Below, in pieces: positions 11,101 to 19,206 of a stretch of DNA of 64,000 bases; within the stretch, counting starts at the first letter, position 1; each line of letters starts with the position of its first letter. Origin of the DNA: an uncultured Bacteroides sp. (GTDB lineage: Bacteria; Bacteroidota; Bacteroidia; Bacteroidales; Bacteroidaceae); assembly GCA_900544075.1 (NCBI GenBank), contig UQTJ01000001.1, forward strand, positions 251,573 to 315,572, read 5' to 3'. The notes beneath the pieces are model-generated. The model saw nothing but the letters and a program-made list of their open reading frames with translations, was not told where the DNA came from and ran no database searches. Position numbers and translations under genes: made by a program.

Positions 11101-11380
11101 TTTCACGGTCCTTATATCCGACATAACTTATCAATAAAACAGAGTTACCAGGAACCTCAATCTGGAAATTTCCATCAAAGTCGGTTGTTGTTCCCGTTTG
11201 TCCATCTTTAACTCTGATAGTAGCACCAAGCAAAGGAAGACCTTGCTCATCAATAACCTGACCACTTACCTTAATTGAAGGAGATTGTGCCACGGCAGCC
11301 AAAGCAGATGAAGGATATACCATTGTTCCTCCAAAGGCACATAAACCAAGCATTGCAGAAAAAATAAATTGTTTTTTCAT
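8171..11380 (-). CDS. susC: SusC/RagA TonB-dependent arabino-oligosaccharide transporter
   Basis: This outer-membrane barrel imports oligosaccharides with energy from TonB. I prefer the ATG at 11380 (MKKQF, 1069 residues) because a clean signal peptide follows it; an in-frame ATG ten codons upstream at 11410 is the alternative. After the signal comes a carboxypeptidase-regulatory-like domain with the sequence GLPLLGATIRVK. Next are the VVVVGYGTQKK motif and the plug with the sequence IRGIGSFG and the typical AAIYGSRAANGVVIITTK. A 22-strand barrel fills the rest and ends in an aromatic residue (HFTF), as barrels need for assembly. The promoter and operator lie in the roughly 400-base gap upstream. 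No frameshift or truncation is seen. Confidence 0.95.
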   Translation of the reverse strand: MKKQFIFSAMLGLCAFGGTMVYPSSALAAVAQSPSIKVSGQVIDEQGLPLLGATIRVKDGQTGTTTDFDGNFQIEVPGNSVLLISYVGYKDREIAVRNRAVLEPIQLQTDDLMLEQVVVVGYGTQKKSDLTGSVSVVDAEALKQVSHSNISSMLEGKVAGVQITSDGQPGADPSVRIRGIGSFGSTAPLYVIDGVPMGTSIRDFSSNDIETIQVLKDASAAAIYGSRAANGVVIITTKRGQKDQPLKVDYNGYFGVDYIPDNVYDVMDADQYSQYVGQACVNSDTPIPGGYHLDSATGKYRFQDNTNTDWFKEVFKTGIRQNHNVNLSGGGAHNTYNVALDYFNQKGTLEGAGPNYERFTARVNNTMDTKFVKFHTSIVYSHSDQDNMGLSNASEYVQGLYGDVTNVLRGTLLMQPTIKAYDESTWALDDKVGIANDFNYDAYGYGVYYDDIHGDISASNPLLINNLMQRNTRVDRFVGTASADVDLLKMIGVDSKNHKLNYKLNLSYSKTNCKDFTWIPSWVQSNRVYLAKSNERLTKASRIYSDALIENVLTYDGTIGNHHINVIAGQTFEEENTDLLTGWGLDFTEPYFLQLQNGSDTYSESFEYKHAILSYIGRINYNYDDRYLFSATVRRDASSRLTRSIRWGTFPSVSVGWRFDKENFFPFNTDVVNMFKFRASYGELGNENIGEYMYQAVMARNNMTYSFNNSPVTGSAISTFVDNNLAWEKKKTYNVGVDLAFFRNRLEFTAEWYKNTSTDLLYEVPVPEQAGVSNEKVTMNAASMENSGFEFSATYRNHDNPFKYEFSGNLSTLKNRVTSLGFGTDSYISGAYITNVGEEIGQFYGWVYEGIARTQEDLDNHATQEGAQIGDCLYKDLSGPDGTPDGKVDAYDQVVLGSGLPKINFGLSARFEYKGFDLSISTFGALNYHVSDDIYNSLNSCYGWGNKDVAILDANRFSEDGSTYISDVPRTYITNNASLAWNDLFSQRKIQNAAYWKIANVELGYNFPDKWFGKYVSDVRLYVSAQNLYTFTGYHGYNVDYAGGTFTPGYNFCSYPTARTFMCGVHFTF

Positions 11381-11617
11381 TTTAAATGGTATTAAATTTA
11401 AATTTTTCAATAAACCAATTAGATTGTTCTAACATAACAAAGATGAGTTTTATTCATTTCTACCCAGATAAGATTAATACAATAACCTATAAGGAAAAAT
11501 CTTTACGTTACGGTATAATATCGTATTCTGCAAATCCCTTGCAAAATACTAATGACTGTTTTTGTAGCATTCTCCATAATACATTCTTTTAAAATATAAC
11601 AAATTATTTTTATGCCA

Positions 11618-11625
11618 CAAAAATA
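11618..11625 (-). promoter_or_regulatory. -7 promoter box for arabinan SusC operon
   Basis: On the minus strand this reads TATTTTTG, matching TAnnTTTG. It is 19 bases downstream of the operator repeat pair at 11645-11677. About 235 bases of AT-rich leader follow before susC. I see no other gene in the 11381-11791 gap. Confidence 0.55.
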
Positions 11626-11644
11626 TAGGAGATAGCCAAAATGA

Positions 11645-11677
11645 AAGTGGACAAAAAAAGATAATAAGTGGACAAAA
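11645..11677 (-). promoter_or_regulatory. Putative HTCS operator, 21-bp-spaced direct repeats (SusC side)
   Basis: On the minus strand the 12-mer TTTTGTCCACTT occurs twice, at 11666-11677 and 11645-11656, exactly 21 bases apart. The same core (TGTCCAC or TATCCAC, also 21 apart) lies upstream of the divergent GH43/GH51 arm. AraC-type dimers classically bind direct repeats with this spacing. A further GTCCACCT lies at 11703-11710 in the opposite orientation. The regulator is inferred to be the HTCS at 11792-16012. Confidence 0.62.
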
Positions 11678-11791
11678 GCATACAAAACATGTTTTTACTT
11701 AAGTCCACCTATTAATATCTGATTTATACACTTTATAACTTACAAATCATTATTTAAACCTGATTATCAGGCTATATCAGTACACTTATTT

Positions 11792-14700
11792 TCATTTATC
11801 CTCCATTATGCTGCTCGGCGTTACATTGAAATGTTTTGTAAAGCAGCGTGTGAAGTATTTAGGGTCGTTGAACCCGACCTGATATGCAATCTCTGATATG
11901 TTCATATTATGTGTCACCTTGTTTTTCAACAAAAGTTCGCGTGCAAGATTCAGTCTGTAGTTTCTCATAAACTGATTTGTAGACTGTCCCGTCAGACTCT
12001 GCATCTTCTTGTTCAGAAGACTCTTGCTCATACCCATGGCATTGATGAAATCGGCAACATCAAAATCAGGGTTCATGTAATTTTCTTTTACCACTTTCAT
12101 AGCCTTGTCAAGAAACTTCTTGTCGCCCGACTCTTCATCTATTTCCAAAGAATCTACATCCATTGTAAGATAGAACTTCTGCTGGAAACGCTTTCTGTTT
12201 TCCAATATACCTGAAATTCGTGCCAACAATAAATTCTCATCGAAAGGTTTCAACAGATAGGAGTCTACACCAGCTTTATAACCTTCCAGTCTTGCTTCGT
12301 CCGAAGTCTTTGCCGTAAGCATAAGAATAGGTATATGTGATATAGAGAAATCACTCCTTATCCTGTGCGACAGTTCCATTCCATCCATCACAGGCATCAT
12401 AAGGTCGCTGATTACGAAGTCTACATTCGAAGAACTCAGGACATGCAGGGCCTCCTCACCATTCGATGCTTCCAGTACATTATAATATTCTGCTAAAATG
12501 GACCTTATATAATCTCTCATATCCTTATTGTCCTCTACGATAAGAATATTCAGTTTACCGTTCTTTTCAGGCGATAACGACACTTCGTCATGTTCGTCAT
12601 CATACACTTCATCCACTATTTCATTCTTATCTCCTCTTTCTACAGGCAATAATATTCTGAAAGACGAGCCTTGCACCGGATTGTTCATAGCGACCAGACT
12701 ACCTTCCAACAGTGTTATGAGTTTCTTGCAGAGATACAGCCCTATGCCTGTTCCACTTTGTCCGCTTACCGACTCCAGGCCCTGATTATCTGCCTGATAA
12801 AAGCGGTTGAAGATTTTCTCAATATCGCCTTCGGGTATTCCTTTTCCGGTATCTCTTACACATATGTACAGTTTCTCTCCACCGTTGTCGTTCACTGTTG
12901 CAGCATAAACAGACACCATGCCTCCTTTCTCTGTAAACTTTATGGCATTGCTTATAAGATTTGTTATTACCTTACGCATTATATCTTCATCGAACATCAT
13001 ATATGGATTGTCAATGCGCTTATAAGACTTCAACGTAATACCATGATCGCCTGCAAATGCGACAAAAGGGGTAAGCAAGTCATCGAGGAACGTATTTATA
13101 TTCCCATGATGGCATATAATCTTCATCCTTCCATCCTCCACTTTTCTGAAGTCCAACAGCTGGTTTATCAGCGAGAGGAGATATTTGCTGTTTTTCTCAA
13201 CCAGGTTGAGCTGTTCGATAACCTGCGGATTATAACTCAACTTCAAGGCCCTTTCGATAGGACCTACTATAAGCGTAAGCGGGGTTCTGAACTCGTGTGT
13301 GATGTTTGTGAAGAAAGTCAGTTTGTCAATAGTCAGTTCCTCTACCTTACGGGACATTTCAAGTATCTTGTTTTTCTGTTCCGTTATCTGGATATTCTGT
13401 TCTTTCAACAGTCCGTTCTGTTTTGACAGCTCTTCTGTCTGTACAGAAAGCAGTTTCTGCTGTTCCTTGAGTTCACGGGTACGTTCTTCTACTTTGTCAT
13501 GCAGTATAATCTGCTGTCGTTTCATCTCGTTAAACCTCCAGGTCACTATTCTGTAGCCAATAAGAGCCAACAGCAGCATAACCGACAAGACAAACCACGG
13601 GGTCTTGTAGAAATATGGCGAAACTTCTATCTGAAGTCCATTACCCGCACTTATCCAGTTCTTACCATCGGGGGTATATCTCAGTTGGAAGCTGTATTTT
13701 CCCGGTTTCAGATTAGTATAAGTCACCGTGCGTCTGTCTCTTCTCGTATCTATCCAGTTATCGTCGAAACCCACAAGGCGATAAGAATATGCCGCCAACG
13801 AAGAAGGATTATAATCGAGGGCTGCAAACTCTATAGTCAAAGACTTGTCACTCTCATGAAGTTCCAATAGTCCATCTTCAGGATGGCATGCACCACCTAT
13901 TACATTTATCCGGGTGATAGCCAACGGGAAATTCATACGGCTTTCCTTTTCCATCACCGGATGTACTTCGGAAAGACCTCCCAAGCTTCCCAAATAGATT
14001 TTCTCGCCATTGCCGGACACAGCAGTGGCATTCCAGTAGAAATTATCTGATGGCAATCCGTCTTTAGACGTATAACCTACAAACATATCATCCTTGGGAT
14101 AATACCTTGAAAGACCATTTACCGTGGTAATCCAGATATTGCCATACCAGTCTTCCTGTATGCCGCGCACATTATTACTTATCAACCCATCCTGAACATT
14201 ATATGATGAGAACACGTAATTCTCGCCATCTTTTACGGCACGATATATACCTGCACCGTTGCTGCCAATCCACAAATCACCGTTTCCGGCCTCATGAACG
14301 CTTGTGATTCGTTCACCCTTAGGCATATTTACTCCGTCAGTATATTTCTTATAGACCAACTCACCGCGTGAATAAGCCTTGAGGTCCACTCTCAACAATC
14401 CGTAAACGGAAGACAGCCATAAATCCCCTGCTCCGGAAATACAGCCTCCCAAAGCATTTATATTTACGATCTCTTTCTCAGCATCCTTGAAAGGCTCTTT
14501 TACAGTATTATCCTTCGGATTATAGACGTATGCACTATGCTGTGAGCCAATCCAAAGCAAATCATTTATTCTGTCATAAATCAATGTTGATATAAAAATG
14601 TCATCTATACCTTCTATCCTGTTGAAGCGTTTGACAGTTCCCGTTTTCCGGTTTATCCATCCTACGCCTCCTCCCCATGTACCTACATAAAGTCTTTCCT

Positions 14701-16012
14701 TTCCATCGAGAGCCAAAGAACTGACAGTGTTATGACTGAGATAAGAAGGCGCATCTGTCGTGAAATGGATAAAACCGTTCATTCCCTTGGGTTTACAGTT
14801 GAGTCCTCCCTCTACTACACCTACCCATAATGTACCGTCATTGTCTTCAATGATTGAGTTTACAAGATTTCTCGACAGACTGGATGCCTGGTTCTGCAAA
14901 TGCAGATAATTTGTAACATATAAGCGTGAAGCATACATTTTTGCAAGCCCACCTGTTTCTGTACCTATCCACACAATATCATTTCCATTGTCATAAAAAA
15001 GTACATTGACAAAGTTTGAGTTTAGCTGAGAACCACCTCCCAATCCGCCTTCATCGTCATTTATAACATGCTGGAAGTTGTCATAGACAGGGTTGTAGAT
15101 ATTAAGCCCCATCAAAGTTCCGACAATCAGCGTTCCATCCCCTGCCGATGTGATATCTGTTATATAGTTCTGTGATAAAGAATGTCCGTCCTCCCTATTG
15201 TGCATATAATATCGCACAGTATCTGTCAATATGCTGTATCTGAGCAGACCGAAACTTGTTCCTATCCATACGTCATTATTAAGAACGTGCATGCAAAATA
15301 CTGACTGCCCATACAAAGAGGCTAAAGATGATGAAGCAGCATTAGGCTCCTGCCACTCCATAACCGTATCAGCTACGCGACAGAGCATATTGCCTTTCTG
15401 AAACCATATATATCCATTAATCTCACATAGTGCAGTACCACGCTCGTTCGTATTGACATGCGATACTTTTATTACATCACTTACGCCACCCTTATCATCA
15501 AGCACCACCTTATAAAGAATGTTCTTGCTACTCAACCATATATTGCCCGACTTGGAAACAAGCATCCCGGATATAGGAGAATCAATAAATGGCATTAAGG
15601 AAGATGCCACTTCCGATGTCCTTAGGTCAAGGTCGTTTATAGATATAAGGTCTATTCCGTCATCTCCAGCCACCCATAATCTTCCGAACTTATCTTCGCA
15701 TAAATAGCTTATAAAATTAGATTTCAGCTTGTTAGTTCCTGTATTGGTACTGAAATTCACAAACTCATATCCATCGTATCGGGAAACGCCTCCTCCCATA
15801 GTGGAAAGCCACAGATATCCACGACTGTCTTTTACCACATCATCAACAAAGACATGCGGCAAACCGTCCTGCATTGTGATACAGGAAAATGTATATCTGT
15901 TTGTGTAGTTCACAATTTCCTGCCTGTCTGCATTCCTTGCGGATGACTGCAATATTCCCACAATACAATATAATATAAACAATGAATAAGATAGAATGTG
16001 CTTTAAATTCAT
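11792..16012 (-). CDS. Hybrid two-component system sensor/regulator (arabinan HTCS)
   Basis: This 1406-residue single protein senses a glycan product in the periplasm and controls transcription in the cytoplasm. After a signal/anchor segment come two seven-bladed propellers made of reg_prop repeats (many LWIGT or LWLSS strands, about residues 35-720). A Y_Y_Y domain (about 730-800) and one transmembrane segment (FVLSVMLLLALIGY, near 820) follow. The kinase has an intact HEFRTP box with His906 and an intact DTGKG ATP-binding motif. A receiver follows with phospho-acceptor Asp1203 in SDLMMP, then an AraC-type DNA-binding domain at the C-terminus with GFNDPKYFTRCF. It sits between the two arms of the arabinan locus. 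I infer that it binds arabino-oligosaccharides and the TGTCCAC repeats. Confidence 0.95.
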   Translation of the reverse strand: MNLKHILSYSLFILYCIVGILQSSARNADRQEIVNYTNRYTFSCITMQDGLPHVFVDDVVKDSRGYLWLSTMGGGVSRYDGYEFVNFSTNTGTNKLKSNFISYLCEDKFGRLWVAGDDGIDLISINDLDLRTSEVASSLMPFIDSPISGMLVSKSGNIWLSSKNILYKVVLDDKGGVSDVIKVSHVNTNERGTALCEINGYIWFQKGNMLCRVADTVMEWQEPNAASSSLASLYGQSVFCMHVLNNDVWIGTSFGLLRYSILTDTVRYYMHNREDGHSLSQNYITDITSAGDGTLIVGTLMGLNIYNPVYDNFQHVINDDEGGLGGGSQLNSNFVNVLFYDNGNDIVWIGTETGGLAKMYASRLYVTNYLHLQNQASSLSRNLVNSIIEDNDGTLWVGVVEGGLNCKPKGMNGFIHFTTDAPSYLSHNTVSSLALDGKERLYVGTWGGGVGWINRKTGTVKRFNRIEGIDDIFISTLIYDRINDLLWIGSQHSAYVYNPKDNTVKEPFKDAEKEIVNINALGGCISGAGDLWLSSVYGLLRVDLKAYSRGELVYKKYTDGVNMPKGERITSVHEAGNGDLWIGSNGAGIYRAVKDGENYVFSSYNVQDGLISNNVRGIQEDWYGNIWITTVNGLSRYYPKDDMFVGYTSKDGLPSDNFYWNATAVSGNGEKIYLGSLGGLSEVHPVMEKESRMNFPLAITRINVIGGACHPEDGLLELHESDKSLTIEFAALDYNPSSLAAYSYRLVGFDDNWIDTRRDRRTVTYTNLKPGKYSFQLRYTPDGKNWISAGNGLQIEVSPYFYKTPWFVLSVMLLLALIGYRIVTWRFNEMKRQQIILHDKVEERTRELKEQQKLLSVQTEELSKQNGLLKEQNIQITEQKNKILEMSRKVEELTIDKLTFFTNITHEFRTPLTLIVGPIERALKLSYNPQVIEQLNLVEKNSKYLLSLINQLLDFRKVEDGRMKIICHHGNINTFLDDLLTPFVAFAGDHGITLKSYKRIDNPYMMFDEDIMRKVITNLISNAIKFTEKGGMVSVYAATVNDNGGEKLYICVRDTGKGIPEGDIEKIFNRFYQADNQGLESVSGQSGTGIGLYLCKKLITLLEGSLVAMNNPVQGSSFRILLPVERGDKNEIVDEVYDDEHDEVSLSPEKNGKLNILIVEDNKDMRDYIRSILAEYYNVLEASNGEEALHVLSSSNVDFVISDLMMPVMDGMELSHRIRSDFSISHIPILMLTAKTSDEARLEGYKAGVDSYLLKPFDENLLLARISGILENRKRFQQKFYLTMDVDSLEIDEESGDKKFLDKAMKVVKENYMNPDFDVADFINAMGMSKSLLNKKMQSLTGQSTNQFMRNYRLNLARELLLKNKVTHNMNISEIAYQVGFNDPKYFTRCFTKHFNVTPSSIMEDK

Positions 16013-16034
16013 AAATCCAGGTTTTAGTTATCCA

Positions 16035-16042
16035 CAAAAATA
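16035..16042 (-). promoter_or_regulatory. -7 promoter box for arabinan HTCS
   Basis: On the minus strand this reads TATTTTTG, matching TAnnTTTG, 22 bases upstream of the HTCS start. The 16013-16180 region therefore holds divergent promoters with the operator repeats between them. Confidence 0.42.
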
Positions 16043-16097
16043 AAACCTATTTCCTAATTTCATACTACTGCAGGCAGAGTTTTTCCGGCATTTGCAG

Positions 16098-16130
16098 GTT
16101 TATCCACCTAACATGTTTATTTGTCCACCT
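16098..16130 (+). promoter_or_regulatory. Putative HTCS operator, 21-bp-spaced direct repeats (GH43/GH51 side)
   Basis: GTTTATCCACCT at 16098-16109 and ATTTGTCCACCT at 16119-16130 are direct repeats 21 bases apart, with ACATGTTT between them. The second copy ends 20 bases before the -7 box. Orientation relative to the gene, spacing and distance all match the pair upstream of susC. Confidence 0.62.
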
Positions 16131-16150
16131 GCCTAACAAGAACAGGGAGG

Positions 16151-16158
16151 TATATTTG
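16151..16158 (+). promoter_or_regulatory. -7 promoter box for GH43-GH51-GH51 operon
   Basis: TATATTTG matches TAnnTTTG. It lies 22 bases before the GH43 ATG at 16181 and 20 bases after the operator pair. Confidence 0.55.
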
Positions 16159-16180
16159 CAAAAAATTAATTTCTAACAGT

Positions 16181-17161
16181 ATGAAAAATAAGATTAGATT
16201 ATTGATTGTTACATTTCTTGCAAGCTTAGTATGCCACACATTGCATGCTGCAAAAGAAGACACTACTTTCGTAGCCAAAGGCAATCCTGTAATTACACAC
16301 AAATACTTAGGCGACCCGGCTGCTTTGGTACACAATGGTACGGTATATATCTATGCCGGACACGACGAATGTCCGGAACCGCATCAGTATTATCTGATGA
16401 ACGAATGGTGCATTTTCTCGACCAAGGACATGAAAACATTCACCGAACATTCTTACACTCTTAAGGCAAAGGATTTCAAATGGGCAAAGGGTGATGCATG
16501 GGCAAGCCAGGTAATAGAAAGGAACGGTAAATTCTACTGGTATGTAACAGTGGAGCATGCCACCATACCGGGAAAATCAATCGGTGTGGCAGTGGCTGAT
16601 TCTCCGACAGGTCCTTTCAAGGATGCAAGGGGCAGTGCATTAATCACCAATGATATGACTACACAATATACCTCCATAGGCTGGGACGACATTGACCCGA
16701 CCGTAATAATAGATGACGACGGACAGGCATATCTGTTCTGGGGTAACACTCAGTGTTATTATGCAAAACTGAAAGAAAACATGACAGAGCTTGACGGCCC
16801 TATCATTCCGATAAACCTTCCACGCTTCACTGAAGCTCCATGGATACACAAACATGGCGACTGGTATTATCTGTCGTTCGCATCGGAATTTCCGGAGAAG
16901 ATTTGCTATGCCATGAGCAGAAGCATCAACGGGCCATGGGAGTATAAAGGAATACTGAACGAACTGGCCGGAAACTCAAACACTAACCACCAGTCAATAA
17001 TAGACTTCAACGGTAAATCATATTTCATTTACCATAACGGCGGAATAAATACTAATGGAGGCAGTTTCCGACGCTCTATCTGCATTGACCGTTTATACTA
17101 TAATGAAGACGGAACGATAAAAAGAATACAGATGACGAGCGAAGGTATCACAAATGAATAA
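16181..17161 (+). CDS. GH43 alpha-L-arabinofuranosidase, exported
   Basis: This 326-residue GH43 protein starts at the ATG at 16181, where a hydrophobic signal peptide (residues about 5-24) begins. The frame is open farther upstream, but only through operator DNA. The propeller has candidate base Asp45 in LGDPA, a middle Asp in DDIDPTVIID and acid Glu in FTEAPW. It resembles exo-acting GH43 arabinofuranosidases or xylosidases more than endo-arabinanases because the NAIDPN motif is absent. It is the first gene of the divergent arm and is followed by two GH51 genes. I infer that it trims arabino-oligosaccharides in the periplasm. The exact linkage and the choice between arabinose and xylose cannot be settled from sequence. 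Confidence 0.8.
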   Translation: MKNKIRLLIVTFLASLVCHTLHAAKEDTTFVAKGNPVITHKYLGDPAALVHNGTVYIYAGHDECPEPHQYYLMNEWCIFSTKDMKTFTEHSYTLKAKDFKWAKGDAWASQVIERNGKFYWYVTVEHATIPGKSIGVAVADSPTGPFKDARGSALITNDMTTQYTSIGWDDIDPTVIIDDDGQAYLFWGNTQCYYAKLKENMTELDGPIIPINLPRFTEAPWIHKHGDWYYLSFASEFPEKICYAMSRSINGPWEYKGILNELAGNSNTNHQSIIDFNGKSYFIYHNGGINTNGGSFRRSICIDRLYYNEDGTIKRIQMTSEGITNE

Positions 17162-17223
17162 TTATTTTAAAAATCAACATAAAAAGCTATTTTTGTATCA
17201 CAAATAAAATTAATACTTTTCCC

Positions 17224-19203
17224 ATGAAAAAACACTTCACATTATTAAGTGCCTTAGCCCTTACAACATGTATGGGCATCAGCGCACAAGAGGTAAACAA
17301 CATGGTTGTCCAGACCAACAAAATCGGTGCTGAAATACAGCCTACTATGTACGGACATTTCTTCGAGGACATCAACTATGGTGCCGACGGAGGACTGTAT
17401 GCAGAACTTATAAAGAACCGTTCGTTTGAGTTTCCACAGAACTTTATGGGATGGAACGTATTCGGCAATGTAACTTTACTAAATGACGGTCCGTTCGACA
17501 AGAACCCACACTATGTAAGATTAGGTGACCCGGGACATGCACACAAGCGTACAGGTATCGAAAACGAAGGTTTCTTCGGAATAGGTATCAAAGCCGGAGA
17601 AAGCTACCGTTTCAGCGTATGGGCAAGGGGTGAAAACCAGAAAATCACTGTGGAACTCATTGACAATGCTTCTATGGGAGAAACACAGGTTATAACCTCG
17701 CAGACATTGGATATCAACTCCAAGGACTGGAAGAAATATGAGATAAAGCTTACTCCGGAACAGACATTCTCAAAAGCTCACTTGCGTATCTTCCTTGCAT
17801 CTGCCGGTACTGTTGACCTGGAACATGTTTCATTATTCCCTACCGACACATGGAAAGGCCGCGAAAACGGATTGCGCAAAGACCTTGTACAGGCTCTTGC
17901 CGATACAAAACCGGGTGTATTCCGCTTCCCGGGAGGATGTATCGTTGAAGGCACAGACCTTGCTTCGCGCTATAACTGGAAAAACTCTGTAGGTCCTGTC
18001 GAGAACCGTCCTCTGAACGAAAACCGCTGGCACTATACTTTCCCTCACCGCTTCTTCCCTGACTATTTCCAGACATACGGAATGGGATTTTATGAAATGT
18101 TCCTGCTGGCTGAGGATATGGGTGCAGAAGCACTGCCTGTACTTAGCTGCGGTCTTGCATGTCAGTTCCAGAATGAGAATGAAGAGGCACACGTGAAGGT
18201 TTGCGACCTTCAGCCTTACATACAGGATGCTCTCGACCTTATCGAGTTTGCAAACGGAGGTACAGACACCAAATGGGGAGGCCTTCGTGCAGAAATGGGA
18301 CATCCGGAACCTTTCAACTTGAAATTCATCGGAATAGGTAACGAACAGTGGGGGCCTGAATATCCGGAACGTCTGAAACCATTCGTAGAAGCAATCCGCA
18401 AGGCATATCCTGACATGAAGATTATCGGTTCGTCAGGTCCTAACTCTGAGGGTAAGGACTTTGAATACCTGTGGCCGGAAATGAAGAAACTGAAAGTAGA
18501 TTTGGTGGACGAGCACTTCTACCGTCCTGAAGACTGGTTCCTTAACTCAGGCAGCAGATATGACAACTACGACCGTAAAGGTCCGAAAGTGTTTGCAGGC
18601 GAATATGCATGCCACGGCAAGGGCAAGAAATGGAATCATTTCCACGCTTCACTTCTTGAAGCTGCTTTCCTTACAGGCGTAGAACGTAATGCCGACATCG
18701 TACATATGGCTACATACGCTCCGCTGCTTGCACACGTTGAAGGATGGCAGTGGCGTCCTGACCTGATATGGTTCGACAATCTACGCTCTGTACGCACATG
18801 CAGCTGGTATGTTCAGAACCTGTACGGACACAACAAGGGAACAAACGTTATTCCTCTGACTATGGACAAAAAGGCTGTAAGCGGCCAGGAGGGGCAGAAC
18901 GGACTCTTTGCAAGTGCGGTATTGGACAAGGAGAACAATACTTACATTCTGAAAGTTGTCAATACTTCGGACAAGAGCCAGAAACTGAACATCGAATTCA
19001 AAGGCCTGAAGAAATCAGTATCACTCGTCAACGGCAAGTGTATCACTCTCCATTCTGACAATTCCGACGCAGAAAACACTCTTGACGAACCAAACAAGAT
19101 TGTTCCGGTGGAAAAGGATATCAACATCGAAAAGAACATCCTGAGCACCGAAATCGGAGAAATGACATTCGCAATCTATAAATTTGAAATATCTAAAAAG
19201 TAA
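17224..19203 (+). CDS. GH51 alpha-L-arabinofuranosidase, large form, exported
   Basis: This 659-residue enzyme releases terminal arabinofuranose. A signal peptide covers residues 1-21 and ends at SAQ. The N-terminal part contains GHFFEDINYGADGGLYAELI, typical of the larger GH51 type, followed by a carbohydrate-binding-like insert (about residues 85-205). The TIM barrel carries the acid/base Glu in GIGNEQWGPEY and the nucleophile Glu in VDEHFY. A C-terminal beta domain follows, with EMTFAIYKFE near the end. It starts 62 bases after the GH43 stop and its stop is 3 bases before the next GH51, so the three form an operon. The signal peptide suggests periplasmic action. The family assignment is firm; preference for linear or branched arabinan is unknown. 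Confidence 0.93.
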   Translation: MKKHFTLLSALALTTCMGISAQEVNNMVVQTNKIGAEIQPTMYGHFFEDINYGADGGLYAELIKNRSFEFPQNFMGWNVFGNVTLLNDGPFDKNPHYVRLGDPGHAHKRTGIENEGFFGIGIKAGESYRFSVWARGENQKITVELIDNASMGETQVITSQTLDINSKDWKKYEIKLTPEQTFSKAHLRIFLASAGTVDLEHVSLFPTDTWKGRENGLRKDLVQALADTKPGVFRFPGGCIVEGTDLASRYNWKNSVGPVENRPLNENRWHYTFPHRFFPDYFQTYGMGFYEMFLLAEDMGAEALPVLSCGLACQFQNENEEAHVKVCDLQPYIQDALDLIEFANGGTDTKWGGLRAEMGHPEPFNLKFIGIGNEQWGPEYPERLKPFVEAIRKAYPDMKIIGSSGPNSEGKDFEYLWPEMKKLKVDLVDEHFYRPEDWFLNSGSRYDNYDRKGPKVFAGEYACHGKGKKWNHFHASLLEAAFLTGVERNADIVHMATYAPLLAHVEGWQWRPDLIWFDNLRSVRTCSWYVQNLYGHNKGTNVIPLTMDKKAVSGQEGQNGLFASAVLDKENNTYILKVVNTSDKSQKLNIEFKGLKKSVSLVNGKCITLHSDNSDAENTLDEPNKIVPVEKDINIEKNILSTEIGEMTFAIYKFEISKK

Positions 19204-19206
19204 CTT

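Noticed and set aside
12671..13426. 251-codon plus-strand open frame
   Set aside because: It is antisense to the kinase and receiver of the arabinan HTCS; no independent start signal or domain.
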